A stretch of 64,000 nt of DNA from Tetramitus jugosus (GCA_937625935.1 OW569353.1:248001-312000), one strand, 5' to 3'. Positions 18,061 to 28,803 are shown, numbered from the stretch's first letter. A program made the numbers and translations. The notes: generated by a model not told the origin, from the letters alone.

Positions 18061-18587
18061 CCTCTCTTTGGTTTGTTTTGGAAGTTCGTCCAGACAAGAA
18101 ACTTGGCTCGAGAAATTCTCCGTGTTGCCCTGTGTGGATGCGTTAGCAGGCAATTGACGCAAGAAGGAAGCTAGTAAAGAGATCAGTGGAAACTCAGACT
18201 ACATCCAGACTCTGTGATTGATTTGTAGTTCAAGAAGCAAACAGGAGCAACACCCTTATATTGATGCGAATGACAAAGCGGAAAGAAGAATAATCTGGGT
18301 TTCCATCCTGTGGAGTGGTTCGACCTCAGAAGAATTGGATGTCAATCCCACACAATAATGTCAATGGACTGCTCTGCGTTTGGCTCTCCGACAAGGCCTG
18401 AAAATTTTATCCTGTTATAATAAAATGGTCCCCGCCAAAATTAGAATTTTTTGTTCAATTTCCCGCAGTGAATGTAAAAGTCCGCGCTTCAACGGAAAAA
18501 AAGTGAGAGCACAGCTACGACCATCGCCCAGACGCGTCATACTTTAAATATGGGACTAGCGAGAAGGAGTTGAGGAGATACATAAAA
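18061..18587. other. Divergent intergenic region with E2F-like sites
   Basis: This 527-bp gap lies between the F-box gene and a small plus-strand ORF. The part near 18061-18160 stays open in the F-box frame but lacks an ATG. The middle carries two E2F-like sites, listed separately. I see no RNA gene. Confidence 0.5.
18431..18466. promoter_or_regulatory. Pair of E2F-like sites
   Basis: CCCGCCAAAA (18431-18440) and TTTCCCGC (18459-18466) both match E2F/DP half-site patterns and lie 18 bp apart in the shared promoter of the F-box gene and the small ORF. Binding is inferred from motif only. Confidence 0.4.
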
Positions 18588-18806
18588 ATGCTTCGTAAAA
18601 AATCCTCTTTAGTGAGGACAACCAATCTGCGGGATTCCACCATTGGACACTACTTTGATGTTGGTCATGAGATTGGGTACAGTCATGATGGCAAAGTGTG
18701 TACATGGGTGTGTGTAGTAATTGAAAAAATTAGTCGTGAGATTCACCTGTATCCATGTGGAGCAAAGGTCGAAGGTGGTCGTTTGATAAGGATACCTCCG
18801 CTGTGA
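18588..18806 (+). CDS. Small basic protein of unknown function
   Basis: The ATG at 18588 opens 72 residues starting MLRKKSSLVR. The sequence is non-repetitive, with alternating hydrophobic and polar residues after residue 30 (VCTWVCVVIEKI, IHLYPCGAK) that would suit a small beta-rich fold. I recognise no family. E2F-like sites lie about 120-160 bp upstream. It could be real or a chance ORF; non-biased composition favours the former. Confidence 0.45.
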   Translation: MLRKKSSLVRTTNLRDSTIGHYFDVGHEIGYSHDGKVCTWVCVVIEKISREIHLYPCGAKVEGGRLIRIPPL

Positions 18807-18979
18807 AACTTAGAGTGCTGTAAATAAACAATAACAATTAACATGTTCTTTTTCCTGGCAAGCGTTTCTTGAGCTCAAATCTGGAGCATTGTTCTTCAAT
18901 ACCCACGATAAACAACAAGAATCAAAGATTTTATTTCCAAAAACCCGAACAAGAAGACAAATACCATCGCGCAACAATC

Positions 18980-20233
18980 ATGCAGTTCCTCAACAATGAT
19001 TTAGTGTTTAGCCCCTTGCAATACAAGTTTCTTCACCTGCCTGGTGATGCTTTTGGAGTCAAGCAATTGCATTCCCGTGCCAACGCATATGAACCCATCA
19101 TTTCACACGCCAACCAAAAGCCCATTCTAGTGACGGGTGTTGGTGGGTTCATTGCCTGCCACATACTCGAAGTGTTATTCAGTCGGGGATACTCTGTCAG
19201 AGGCACTGTTAGGTCAAAAAATCCAGACCGCATTCGACACATTACTGACATTTATAACAAGTGGAAACAGGAGAAACCAGAGATTCAATTGGAGTTGTTT
19301 GAGGCTGATTTGTTGAGTGAGGGATCGTTTGATGATGCCATCAATGGATGTGACTATGTTTTGCATGTAGCTTCTCCGTTTGTTCTGGATGTGCAAGATA
19401 AGCAGAGGGATTTGATTGAGCCTGCAAAATCGGGCACGTTGAATGTTTTGAGATCATGTGCCAAGCTCGGAGTGAAGAAGGTAGTTGTGACATCGTCCAT
19501 TGCTTCGATTACAGCGGCAGGTGTGCTCTCAAGTACCACTCCCATGAAACTTTTTAATGAGAATGATTGGAACGAAGAGTCATCCATCGATCACAATCCT
19601 TACTATTTCAGCAAGAAATTGGCTGAAGAGGCCGCATGGACTTTTATGAAAGAGCTAAAGGAGAGTGATCCACGCAATACGATGCAACTTGTAGTCATCA
19701 ATCCAACTTTGGTCTGGGGTCCTAGTCACACTAAAACCGTGAATCAGAGCGTATCTGTGATGAGTGAGATATGCCATGGCAACTTCCCATTTATTTTCAA
19801 TTTCAGTTGGTGCTCTGTTGATGTTCGAGATGTAGCTGAGGCACACGTACGAGCTATTGAGAATCCTAATGTCAATGGTCGATACCTTTGTGGCAACGAG
19901 ACTGTTTCTATGAACTACATTTGCGAGGTCATTCGCAAGCATTTCCCAGAACAAAGAAATGTACCGAATTTTTCATTGACTGGCAAAGTGGGTGATCTTC
20001 TCGTTGTTGCTGACTCTCTCAGAAGGCCATCAGGATTGGGTACCTATTTGAGATCCAACATTGGTAAGATTGTTTTTGTCGACAATTCAAAGATTGTGAA
20101 TGACATGGGCATGTCGTTCCGAAACATGGAACAAACCATTGTTGACACTGTGCAAAATCTGAGCAACCTTGGTCTCATTCCAAACAACACACCATCATCC
20201 TCTCAACCACCACGACTTGCCAGTAAATTGTAA
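18980..20233 (+). CDS. Dihydroflavonol-4-reductase-like NAD(P)-dependent SDR
   Basis: The protein has 417 residues from the ATG at 18980; upstream codons open only with TTG. It is an extended short-chain dehydrogenase. A Rossmann glycine motif is at about 51-60 (VTGVGGFIA), followed by RGTVRSKN for the cofactor phosphate, DYVLHVASPF, VVTSSIASIT and the catalytic YYFSKK (Tyr and Lys near 207-211), then NPTLVWGP and DVRDVAEAH. Family members reduce aldehydes or ketones (dihydroflavonol, cinnamoyl-CoA, methylglyoxal). The substrate here is unknown. About 45 N-terminal residues precede the fold, and a polar Ser/Pro tail follows it. Confidence 0.9.
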   Translation: MQFLNNDLVFSPLQYKFLHLPGDAFGVKQLHSRANAYEPIISHANQKPILVTGVGGFIACHILEVLFSRGYSVRGTVRSKNPDRIRHITDIYNKWKQEKPEIQLELFEADLLSEGSFDDAINGCDYVLHVASPFVLDVQDKQRDLIEPAKSGTLNVLRSCAKLGVKKVVVTSSIASITAAGVLSSTTPMKLFNENDWNEESSIDHNPYYFSKKLAEEAAWTFMKELKESDPRNTMQLVVINPTLVWGPSHTKTVNQSVSVMSEICHGNFPFIFNFSWCSVDVRDVAEAHVRAIENPNVNGRYLCGNETVSMNYICEVIRKHFPEQRNVPNFSLTGKVGDLLVVADSLRRPSGLGTYLRSNIGKIVFVDNSKIVNDMGMSFRNMEQTIVDTVQNLSNLGLIPNNTPSSSQPPRLASKL

Positions 20234-20376
20234 GCAACCAACAACTTCAGATCAAACAAAAAAAGCTCAAGACCAAAACTCCACGGACAAAAACAAAAAA
20301 ATCATCACCACCACAACAAATAACAACAACAACAACACCATCCCTCATATCATATACACATTAAAATTCAATCAAC

Positions 20377-22365
20377 ATGGCAAGAGACAAGGACTATGAT
20401 TCAAGTGGAGAAGAAGATGAAGAAGAAGATGTCATCTTGGACTCTCAATTGGCCTCCATAATCTCCTCACTCACCATTGGAGAATTCCCCGATTTGTTGT
20501 CACAACTCAATCTACAGTATGACAATCCACTTCCACCAGAGATTTACCTCCATGTGTTTCACTACTTGGATCAACACCATCTCGTTCATCGCATCTCCGT
20601 CTTGAACAGCACGTTTCGTCGCTTGATCTTTGAAGAAAAATTTTCGCACTTGATTTGGGATTTTCGACTGGTTCGCTTTTCGTCGAGCTCTGCTTGCTTT
20701 TACGCCTGCTGTACCAAGAAAATTTTTGCGCCAAAGCACATTCGAATCAAGAGCTATAGGAGTAGGGATCATTTAATGGGCATTTTAGGTGCTGTGGGAC
20801 ATCGTGTCGAAGAGTTTAGAATCAAAACCATTTCTTCTTCGTTTCATGCGTCGAGTCTCAGTAAGGAGATGGAGCTAGCGAAGTTCCTGGATCAACTTTC
20901 GCTGCCAATGCTGAAAAAGTGCGCATTTTATGAGGTTCATCCGCACGACAAGGAACTAGTGAGGAAGATACTGCTCTCGGCACCTAATTTGATCCATATA
21001 GATTTTATACCCTCGCTAAACTTTCTCATTGGTCATCCGAATTGGTACAATTTTCAAACATTGATTGCCAATCAATTTGAAGCTCAAATGAGCCAATCAT
21101 CCATTCAAAAGCTAACCTTGGAATTGCAACAACTGCGTGTGTTGGACATTCGATCTCGAATCAATTGTGATGTGCTAGAGCAGGCCATGAGTCTGCCCAA
21201 CTTGACAAAAGCGAACATCTATTGTGGAAGATCATTGCGGAAGGCTGAGAATCACTTTATGGATGAATCGATTGGCATTTCGACCAACTTGAAGCGAGTC
21301 AAATTCACAAAATGCAAGAGCATGACGAAATTCCTGGAGAGATGTGGAACCAATTTGACTCATCTGCAATTATTTACCTGTAATCCTGTTGACTCAAGGA
21401 TTCAATTCCAAAACTATTCTAATCTGCTATATTTATCCTCATTCAAATCAATAACCATGTCACAGTTGATTCAAATTGCAACCGGATGTAAAAAGCTGAA
21501 GTGTGTACGATTTAAGCCAGTGTACGACGAACAAACAATGTCTCATACAGACTGGACGTCATTGCTGTTGGCATTGAGTGGAACAGAAACACGTCATTTA
21601 GAATTAAGTCGGATACACTTTGAAAATGACGCAGCGGCAAGTAATACGACAAGCTGGTTCTCTCTCTTGTCGTTGTACCTTCCTCAACTAGTTTCAATCA
21701 TGTTGTCATCGATATCATCTTCGAATACATCACCAAACAATACTCCATATAAACCCATGATGAAACTGAAGAGATATGAAGTGTCCGGAGATGAAAATTT
21801 CAAGTCAGATGTCAATCACCTCAGATTGTTTGAAGCTGCACCCAATCTGGTAAAAGTTATCTTCAAGCAAAGAGATATGTCATTTGAAGAATTAATGAAG
21901 CTTTCCAGAAGTTGTCTCTCTTTGAAGGAGCTCTACATTCAAGGCAGCTTAATCCAGCCCGAAACCAAACCAATCGATTTTCGGTTTTCTTCGTTCGAAA
22001 AGCTCTCCAAAGTGTTTGTAACCATGGATGGAAAGAAGAATACTCTCACCGACGTTCTTCTCACTGCCTTCTGCTTCTATCGGACGCCACATACTTACTT
22101 GACCATAGAAAATCCAAACGAGTTATGGATGCAATCTAGTGGTATGATAAAACGGCAGGAAGAGGTCCTACAGGAACGCCTACGAACTCTAAGCTCTGGT
22201 CTCATTAATCTATTCGACAATCCGAATAATCGAGCTGCCTTGAAGTTTCAGTTTGATGATGCCATCAAGAGGCTAAGTGCTGAACCGAACGCAAAGCCCA
22301 TTTCTGTGATTGAAATGTGTCTTCGTAAGTTAGTTGCTACAAATGAGCAAAGTCAAAGAAAATAA
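20377..22365 (+). CDS. F-box/LRR-like protein
   Basis: The protein has 662 residues. The N-terminus is acidic (EEDEEEDVILD). An F-box-like helix set is at about 48-80 (LPPEIYLHVFHYLDQHHLVHRI, then FRRLIFEEKF). Irregular leucine-rich repeats fill the remainder (LPMLKKCAFYEV, LPNLTKANIY, CKKLKCVRFKP, APNLVKVIFKQR, CLSLKELYI). It is likely a substrate receptor of an SCF ubiquitin ligase. It shares architecture with the protein at 15697-18060, but the two are not close copies. The stop lies only 140 bp before the next start. Confidence 0.8.
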   Translation: MARDKDYDSSGEEDEEEDVILDSQLASIISSLTIGEFPDLLSQLNLQYDNPLPPEIYLHVFHYLDQHHLVHRISVLNSTFRRLIFEEKFSHLIWDFRLVRFSSSSACFYACCTKKIFAPKHIRIKSYRSRDHLMGILGAVGHRVEEFRIKTISSSFHASSLSKEMELAKFLDQLSLPMLKKCAFYEVHPHDKELVRKILLSAPNLIHIDFIPSLNFLIGHPNWYNFQTLIANQFEAQMSQSSIQKLTLELQQLRVLDIRSRINCDVLEQAMSLPNLTKANIYCGRSLRKAENHFMDESIGISTNLKRVKFTKCKSMTKFLERCGTNLTHLQLFTCNPVDSRIQFQNYSNLLYLSSFKSITMSQLIQIATGCKKLKCVRFKPVYDEQTMSHTDWTSLLLALSGTETRHLELSRIHFENDAAASNTTSWFSLLSLYLPQLVSIMLSSISSSNTSPNNTPYKPMMKLKRYEVSGDENFKSDVNHLRLFEAAPNLVKVIFKQRDMSFEELMKLSRSCLSLKELYIQGSLIQPETKPIDFRFSSFEKLSKVFVTMDGKKNTLTDVLLTAFCFYRTPHTYLTIENPNELWMQSSGMIKRQEEVLQERLRTLSSGLINLFDNPNNRAALKFQFDDAIKRLSAEPNAKPISVIEMCLRKLVATNEQSQRK

Positions 22366-22422
22366 CAATGGTAAACAAGATACGATCTATTGCTCCGTAT
22401 CGAGGATTTACTCCCGCCCAAG

Positions 22423-22433
22423 TTTGGCGCCAA
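22423..22433. promoter_or_regulatory. Palindromic E2F-like site
   Basis: TTTGGCGCCAA lies in the 140-bp gap before the gene at 22506, 73 bp upstream of its ATG. The same core palindrome recurs upstream of the gene at 42393. Confidence 0.45.
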
Positions 22434-22505
22434 TTTTCTACAAATTTCAATTTCGTGCTTTGTTCGATCCCAAGCTCTCAGTCACTATTAGCAAAACAAG
22501 CAAGA

Positions 22506-23470
22506 ATGGATCCTGTTCCTTCCAATGGTCTCAATGATACTCCCAGTAATGAACAAACCATGGAGGATGTCATCATATCCATGAAGAATATGAGAAATAT
22601 GGCACTCAAAACAGAGAAGGATTTGGTCCAACTCAAACAAGCCATTGAAATCTATCACGACGCAGCAGAGAACAAACAAGACAAGTTAACAAAGACTGCC
22701 ATCTCGTTTCAGAGCTTCGTGATCAAAGATTACCATTTAGGACTTAGCAAAACAATCGAATATGTAGAGAAAGCTCTCACTCACTGCAGCAACTATGAAC
22801 AAATGCTCGTATGTACTCGCTCCCTTAAGATTCATAACCCAATCATCGATTTGAGACCTCTATATTGACTTGTCTCTCATAGAATGCACAATGGAACATT
22901 CAATTCTTGGCGGATATTGATCGATTCTCAAAGACTTGGAGAAATGAGAGAGACAACACTCAACAACAATACAGTCTCTTAAAGTCCACTCTCAAAAAGC
23001 TAAAGAGGAAAGGAAACCAACACAGACGAACAGAAGAATATGCCAGAGAACTAAGAGAAGCAAAAATTGTACAAAAGCGGATATTCGAAGCTCTGGATGA
23101 GTTGAAGAACATAATGCACAAGTTTGTCCATTCTCAGCTGTTGTATCACTCTCAATGTTTTCAAATATGGACTCAAGTGATGTACAACATAAAAACTCAC
23201 GAGAATTTGAATAAGAAGAATGGAGAGGACGTTCATACATTGCCAGAGAGACAAGCACCTCTAACGAGAGAAGATTATTCGGACAGCGAGGAAGAAGGAC
23301 TTGATGGGGATGGAACACCAACATCACCAAATGATCCTCGAAGAGTGTCTGGTGTACCTCGAACAAACTCGAACCGTCATAATACTTCTTCAGGTACCAA
23401 GTTTCGAGCGGCAGCGCATGCCATTAGGGCAAAGAATAGACTACAAAATAGCGTTCGCAGTGGACAGTGA
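22506..23470 (+). CDS. BAR-like coiled helical protein, two exons
   Basis: Exons are 22506-22808 and 22883-23470. The 74-bp phase-0 intron has GTATGT and TCATAG ends, and the product has 296 residues. I chose the ATG at 22506; an in-frame ATG at 22368 sits two bases after the stop of the preceding gene. Residues about 20-215 are predicted long helices with heptad character (KTEKDLVQLKQAIEIYHDAAE, then LKSTLKKLKRKGNQHRRTEEY and MHKFVHSQLLYHSQCFQIWTQV), which resembles BAR/CIBAR-type membrane-curving domains. The C-terminal 80 residues are acidic, then basic and Ser-rich. The BAR call is tentative. Confidence 0.65.
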
Positions 23471-23486
23471 TTGTTTTAATTTTTAT

Positions 23487-25571
23487 TTACAGACTCTTGT
23501 TTGCCAAACCAAAAGCCAATACTTTGCCCCCACGATGCCAATAGAGTCGGTTACGACTTTCGATGTACATAAAGTTTCCTTTTGATTTTGCGATAAAGTT
23601 TGTCTTGACAACTCTCATCCTTGTTCTACTAAGGATCTTACCGCTGTCATGTTGACTCCTTGTACTGCTGCTACTGGATCCGTGACTGACAGGAACATCG
23701 TCATTTTCGTCATCTTCATCTGGGAAGAGTCCATGCAAAGGTCTCATTCGAGGGAAGGTGTAACGATTACCAATGACCATTTCCTGTGGCAAAGCCTTCT
23801 TTGCAGGCTTGGTTGATAGTCCAATAACATCATGCATTAGCAAATCACTTGGTACTGGTGCTCCATCGTCTTTGAATGACTCAATAATCAAATAGTGCTG
23901 AGAATCTATATGTTCGATTCGAATAGAGTGATTGTAATCACTTAAATTAAAGTATGCCTTGTCGTGACTCAGTAGAATCTTTGAAGGAGGAACTGCTTCT
24001 CTCAGAATAAAGTTCTTGTTGAATCTCTTGCAGTCTCTGACCACAATAACATTTGTGCTCGCCATTGAACCTCTTCCTGGTGATACACCGGTATTATTGG
24101 ATTGTCTAAAGTGCACATAGGATGAAGTCGTGCTGTTACCTGAAGTTGTAGCAGTTGTTGGATACATGACATACTCCAACTCACCAGCAGAGTTGTACAT
24201 GAGCAACGATCCATTGCAAATGTAGAGTTCCTTATCGTGTAACGACTCTGATCTGAAGGCACCATTCATGAACAAGGAGCATGGCTGGAACACTGGATCC
24301 TTATCGAAAAACAGTAGACATCTCTTATCGCTGCCCTTCTCCTCCTCACTCACATAGATTCCATCACCAACAATATTGTACAATTGACTAGAGATATCAA
24401 TCATGTAGAAATCTGCTTCACAAATCAACTTTTGAACAAAGCTTTGAGTCATTGGATTCGCAAACATTGTTTGATTCGATTGTTGATAAGGGTATGCACC
24501 ATTACTACCACTATTGTTGCCTGGGGAAGCAACTGCCAATGGTATATTCAATTCACCACTTCGAATAAACTCCAAAATAATACCAAAGTAGTCCTTGTTT
24601 CGATCAATAAAGTAGGCTCCAGTCTCATCCTTTACAGTCATTTCTTCATTGCTATCCTGCAGCAATTGAGTGAAGAAATTGGCACTATTGACCAAGTAGG
24701 CATAATCATCCGCTCTGTGCATGGTTTCAATTGAAATATCAGCAACACGATTGTTATTCACACTGTTGCTGCGACTCTTAGTCATCAACTGTTGTTGTTG
24801 ATTATGATGGTTAGATGATGGCCTATCATTTCTATTCTCATCATCACTCGAATCATGTTCATCATCACTCATCACAATGCGCAACGTATTTGCATCAGCA
24901 GTCTGATTCTTGACAACACTATTGTTGTTATTGGTGTTGTTCGTATGGTTGGTTGATGAGGATGATTGAGCTGCATTTGTAAAGTTGAGTGTGCGAGAAG
25001 CCATGTTACCATGAGCGCTGCTGCTGCTGTTCAAGTTTGTAGGTGAAGAGGGTGATCGATTCGCACTACCATAGAGTCTTGGACTGCTTCTAATAGGAAA
25101 GCCATGTGCTACGCTGGTGCTACTGGACGCGTCATCCATCATCTCTGATGCAGATTTGAGGGAATAGAGACGAGAGTTGGACAGTAGAGTGTCTCTGCTT
25201 GTAGCAAAGATGGTGCCTCCAACGTTGAATTGAACAATAGGATTGGCATTGTGTCGGGCTTGTGGTTGCTGTTGCTGTTGTGATTGAGCTTGTTGATGAT
25301 GCTGTGGGGATGATGACTGGTGATGGTGCTGTGAGAGCATGCCCGTAGATGGACCACCCGTTTTTGGCGCCAATTGTTCGGAGATTGTAGGAGAAACAAT
25401 AATGGCGGGAACAACATCTAAATCGAGCTCCGAGTCACATGGATCATCGTTCTCTGTTCTATCATCATCAATATTGTTTGGCATAATGTGAGAATGATTT
25501 GCGAAATGGTTCTGCTTTGGTTCAAAGTAATAGTTATTATTGTTGTGGTTGTTATTGTTGTTGGTGTTCAT
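23487..25571 (-). CDS. BTB/T1 (KCTD-like) protein with split domain
   Basis: The protein has 694 residues from the ATG at 25571; the frame continues upstream without an ATG. The first 105 residues are Asn/His/Gln-rich. A T1-type BTB domain starts at about 110 (VQFNVGGTIFATSRDTLL) and resumes at about 297 (FFTQLLQDSN, GAYFIDRNKDYFGIILEFIRSGEL). About 160 Ser/Asn-rich residues are inserted between the two halves. The C-terminal 300 residues are globular and unassigned, with beta-rich segments such as LLFFDKDPVFQPCSLFMNGAF. T1 BTB domains oligomerise and often recruit CUL3 ligases. Its 3' end converges on the BAR-like gene with 16 bp between stops. Confidence 0.8.
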   Translation of the reverse strand: MNTNNNNNHNNNNYYFEPKQNHFANHSHIMPNNIDDDRTENDDPCDSELDLDVVPAIIVSPTISEQLAPKTGGPSTGMLSQHHHQSSSPQHHQQAQSQQQQQPQARHNANPIVQFNVGGTIFATSRDTLLSNSRLYSLKSASEMMDDASSSTSVAHGFPIRSSPRLYGSANRSPSSPTNLNSSSSAHGNMASRTLNFTNAAQSSSSTNHTNNTNNNNSVVKNQTADANTLRIVMSDDEHDSSDDENRNDRPSSNHHNQQQQLMTKSRSNSVNNNRVADISIETMHRADDYAYLVNSANFFTQLLQDSNEEMTVKDETGAYFIDRNKDYFGIILEFIRSGELNIPLAVASPGNNSGSNGAYPYQQSNQTMFANPMTQSFVQKLICEADFYMIDISSQLYNIVGDGIYVSEEEKGSDKRCLLFFDKDPVFQPCSLFMNGAFRSESLHDKELYICNGSLLMYNSAGELEYVMYPTTATTSGNSTTSSYVHFRQSNNTGVSPGRGSMASTNVIVVRDCKRFNKNFILREAVPPSKILLSHDKAYFNLSDYNHSIRIEHIDSQHYLIIESFKDDGAPVPSDLLMHDVIGLSTKPAKKALPQEMVIGNRYTFPRMRPLHGLFPDEDDENDDVPVSHGSSSSSTRSQHDSGKILSRTRMRVVKTNFIAKSKGNFMYIESRNRLYWHRGGKVLAFGLANKSL

Positions 25572-25954
25572 GTTTGAAAGCTTTTTAAATGCAACTCCTG
25601 AGGGTGCCCACCGGTGTGTCGTTGGTGGTTGGGTATGATGCACAAGGGTGTTTTGATGCAAGTTGTGCTTGTTGATGAAAAACTGAATGTTCTTGTTGTG
25701 TGTTTTGGGACAAGCAGTATTTTTTGAGTGACGTATGACATGGGTATTTGCTGAGGCGTCACGAAAAAGCGTTAAGGGTGGGAAGACCGACTCCTTTTTC
25801 ACGGCGACTTATAGGTCACGGGTGACAAATGTGTCTCTACAGAACAAGAAGGGTAGTGTCGGTTAATTGATGCTTTGCAGCAAGAGATTGATTTACAACA
25901 TGTTGTTTGCGCCCTTTAGAAGCACACACGAGAGAGGGATGGAAGTGGAGTACA

Positions 25955-26697
25955 TTAGAAGAGCGCCAGGCCTTGAACAATCGCAGGATCCTTTTGTGCG
26001 CCTGTCTTATATTCTTGTAAGCTAATCATTCCGTCCTTGTTTGCGTCCATCTCCTTAAAAATCTTATCAACAAGCTTCACAGGCGAATCATACTCTTCTC
26101 CCTGTAAGCTGACCAAATCACCCAACATCCTGTACAGAGCAGTCACAATTTTAACCATCTCCACCTTTGTAATAAAACCGTCATTGTCCAGATCATACAA
26201 CCGAAATGCAAACTCCAATTTCTCTTCTGGGGTGCCTCGAGTCATGATGGACATTCCTCGAATAAATTCATCAAACTGTATACTTCCATCATTGTTCGTA
26301 TCAAATGCATTAAACACCAAACCAGTAATAAACGGATCATTGATGCCCATGAGCTCTGTCAACTGATGAAAATCGTCTCTTGGAATGCAACCAGATGGAA
26401 CTTCTTCAATAAACTGTTTGAACAATTGTTTAATCTCCTTCTTCTCATCTTGATATACATCGATAATGCATATTGCGTCAACGAGTGTTTGTTTGGACAT
26501 TTGAAATCAATTTCCACGTTTGAGCACACAAAAGTTCAAAAAAGTGAAAGTCAACAACAAAACAATAACGAACAGTCAGATGTCAAAGCAATGTCAGGAC
26601 AAGAGGAAGCAACAGACGACTTACAGTGAGATTGTTTCGTCAATTCGTCTAATTGATTCTTATCGAGCTGAAATTTTGAACTGCTTGCTTGTCCCAT
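25955..26697 (-). CDS. Neuronal-calcium-sensor-like EF-hand protein, two exons
   Basis: Exon 1 (26697-26625) encodes MGQASSSKFQLDKNQL and ends in a split Tyr codon. Exon 2 is 26448-25955, and the 176-bp intron has GTAAGT and an AAG acceptor. The product has 188 residues against about 190 for NCS-1/frequenin and aligns throughout. EF1 is degenerate (VPSGCIPRDDF), as in the family, while EF2 (DTNNDGSIQFDE), EF3 (DLDNDGFITKVE) and EF4 (DANKDGMISLQE) keep the calcium ligands. Gly2 gives an N-myristoylation signal, so a calcium-myristoyl switch at membranes is likely. Family partners include PI4-kinase and receptor kinases. Confidence 0.88.
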
Positions 26698-27117
26698 TGT
26701 TTGTCTTGTGTGAGGCAGAAATAATGATTGTTTGATTCGTTTTTGTTCTGTTTTTTTCCCCGCCGAACTCTTGTTTGAATCTCTGTTTCTTTTTAGTTTG
26801 GGGTGGGAGGTTGTGCACACATGTTCATCAAGCCTACTGCACAACCTCTACTGATGAAGATCAAGTTGGTTTCATGAACAGGTGGAAATAACTTCAAGTT
26901 GTATTCAGTGTATCTTGTTTCTCGTCATCAGATGTCTCCTCCGGAGCTTCAACGTCAAAAAAGGGTTTGTGGATGATGCGAACTCCACTTCCGATTCCAC
27001 TTGAGCAAACTCCTTCGACAACGCATGTGTGAACATTCAAAAAAAAAGGAAACCACACACAACACGCCCAACACCAACAGTCAGTGCACATTCTTCACAC
27101 AAAAGCAACAAAAAGCA
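26698..27117. other. Divergent intergenic region
   Basis: This 420-bp gap lies between the calcium sensor and the Asn-rich gene. The stretch 27001-27117 stays open in the downstream frame but has no ATG before 27118. I see no RNA gene or repeat. Confidence 0.5.
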
Positions 27118-28803
27118 ATGGATTTGTGGTTCTATCCAGACGACGAACTCGAAAAGACTGAGAAAATCTCTTGTCAAGTCAAGCAAATATTGGAAGACAA
27201 GAGACGAGAGGAGCAACAACAATGTATATTAGATCATCAATTTGTACTCGATAGTCGACCTAGCTCTCTTCCTCGTTTCTCACCCAGGAGCTCCCATCCC
27301 CACACTCCTATTTCTCCTCATTCTTCCGTCTCAAATACTCCGACTACCGAACTCAACTACGACGAAAATGGAGCAGGTTTTGATGAGGACTATGATCCTG
27401 CATACATTACGAACGCATCACTCAGCAACAATGGTAGCTTCACTGCAACGACGAATCCAATCTTACACAACGCCAGTAATGTTCCAGCGACGATACGGAG
27501 GAGCACAAGTAACTACAGTATAAGTAGTAATATCAGTGCATCGACAACTACCACTAGACGATCAACAAAATCGAAAAGTAAAAAAAACATAAACTGCGAA
27601 CTGGATAATGCACGTCGTGAGGTTCAAAACTTTGAAAATAGGATCAAAGATCGAACGAATTGGGATGAAACAGCTGTTGCTTCACATGAACAAATCAAAC
27701 AAGCAATGCATCTGTTGTCAAGTAGTGATTCACATGATCTCAAGCTCATTTACTCGATTGTTCAAGTACTAGTGGACAGAATCAATGAAAAAGATGACAG
27801 AAACAAGCAATTGGATCAACTTGTTCACAAAATGCTCAGTAACAATCGATATCTGATACAACAGAATCAACATCTCATTTGGCAACAACAGCAACACTAT
27901 CAACAGCAACAGATGCAACAGCAGCAGCTGAGAGAGAAGATTAGAGGTATGAATCGAACAAGGTCTAGCTCTACGTCATTCCATGATGATTCCGTACATG
28001 CCAACGACACGTTTTTGTCATCTTCTCAATCTAATAACAACAATAATAATAACTTTATGAGCAACAATTGTAATAATAATAATAATATGAATAATAGTAT
28101 GCAGAATACTAATATGCATAATAATAATCATAATAATAATCATATTCATCGTGGCAATAATGATGAGTGTTCGCCATATAGTCCCTGCTCTTCACCTCTC
28201 CCACTGTCGCCCTTCCAATTTGCTGATTATGACGGCAGTTCAAATGATCGTATCACGAGTCAAGACAAGGTTTTCCAGACTGGCAATCCTCCCTATGCCA
28301 ATGACGATCATTACTATCCTCATTACTATTATAACGATGCTAACGATGATGATATTTATGATTCTGAACAAGTAAACTATGGTCGTGCTCGGGCAGAGGG
28401 ATCTGTTCAAGAGTTCGACACTGACAACTACTTTGCAGAAGATTTCATGGATGAATATCCTACTGGGTTTGATGAGAAGCTCGATGGTGATGACGATGAG
28501 AAGCACAATGACGAACAGCAAGACAAGGAGAATGGATCATCGAATCATGCACTGTTTGAACTTGATTTCAGTAGTGCCGTTGTGGAAGATTTGGAATACC
28601 TGAAGCGCTACTACGGTGAATACAACAACAATCATCAGCATGACGACTGTTGTTCAAACGATGGGAGTGATGATGGCTCCAATGAAGTGCCCATCGGTTC
28701 CTACGAAGCCATTCTGCACAGGATTGAATCCGTGTACGATGACTACATCAGAAACCAAAAACGAAGAAAGCACAGCAAACAAGGCAAAAGAAGACACAAG
28801 TAA
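27118..28803 (+). CDS. Asn-rich protein of unknown function
   Basis: The protein has 561 residues from the ATG at 27118. After an N-terminal segment (MDLWFYPDDELEKTEKI) comes a Ser/Pro/Thr-rich region, then a helical section at about 160-300 (NCELDNARREVQNFENRI, LKLIYSIVQVLVDRINEKDDRN) ending in a Gln-rich coiled coil. A poly-Asn/Met/His tract encoded by AAT/AAC repeats covers about 305-345. The C-terminal half is very acidic (Asp/Glu/Tyr/Asn) and ends in a basic KRRKHSKQGKRRHK tail. No known domain is recognised. The Gln/Asn tracts are prion-like in composition. Confidence 0.75.
   Translation: MDLWFYPDDELEKTEKISCQVKQILEDKRREEQQQCILDHQFVLDSRPSSLPRFSPRSSHPHTPISPHSSVSNTPTTELNYDENGAGFDEDYDPAYITNASLSNNGSFTATTNPILHNASNVPATIRRSTSNYSISSNISASTTTTRRSTKSKSKKNINCELDNARREVQNFENRIKDRTNWDETAVASHEQIKQAMHLLSSSDSHDLKLIYSIVQVLVDRINEKDDRNKQLDQLVHKMLSNNRYLIQQNQHLIWQQQQHYQQQQMQQQQLREKIRGMNRTRSSSTSFHDDSVHANDTFLSSSQSNNNNNNNFMSNNCNNNNNMNNSMQNTNMHNNNHNNNHIHRGNNDECSPYSPCSSPLPLSPFQFADYDGSSNDRITSQDKVFQTGNPPYANDDHYYPHYYYNDANDDDIYDSEQVNYGRARAEGSVQEFDTDNYFAEDFMDEYPTGFDEKLDGDDDEKHNDEQQDKENGSSNHALFELDFSSAVVEDLEYLKRYYGEYNNNHQHDDCCSNDGSDDGSNEVPIGSYEAILHRIESVYDDYIRNQKRRKHSKQGKRRHK

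Noticed and set aside
22368..22505. Upstream ATG for the BAR-like gene
   Set aside because: It is two bases after the stop of the previous gene and would place the E2F palindrome inside coding sequence; the ATG at 22506 is more likely.
25361..25376. Third TTTGGCGCCAA site as a regulatory element
   Set aside because: It lies inside the BTB-protein coding region (encoding LAPKTGG) and not in a promoter.
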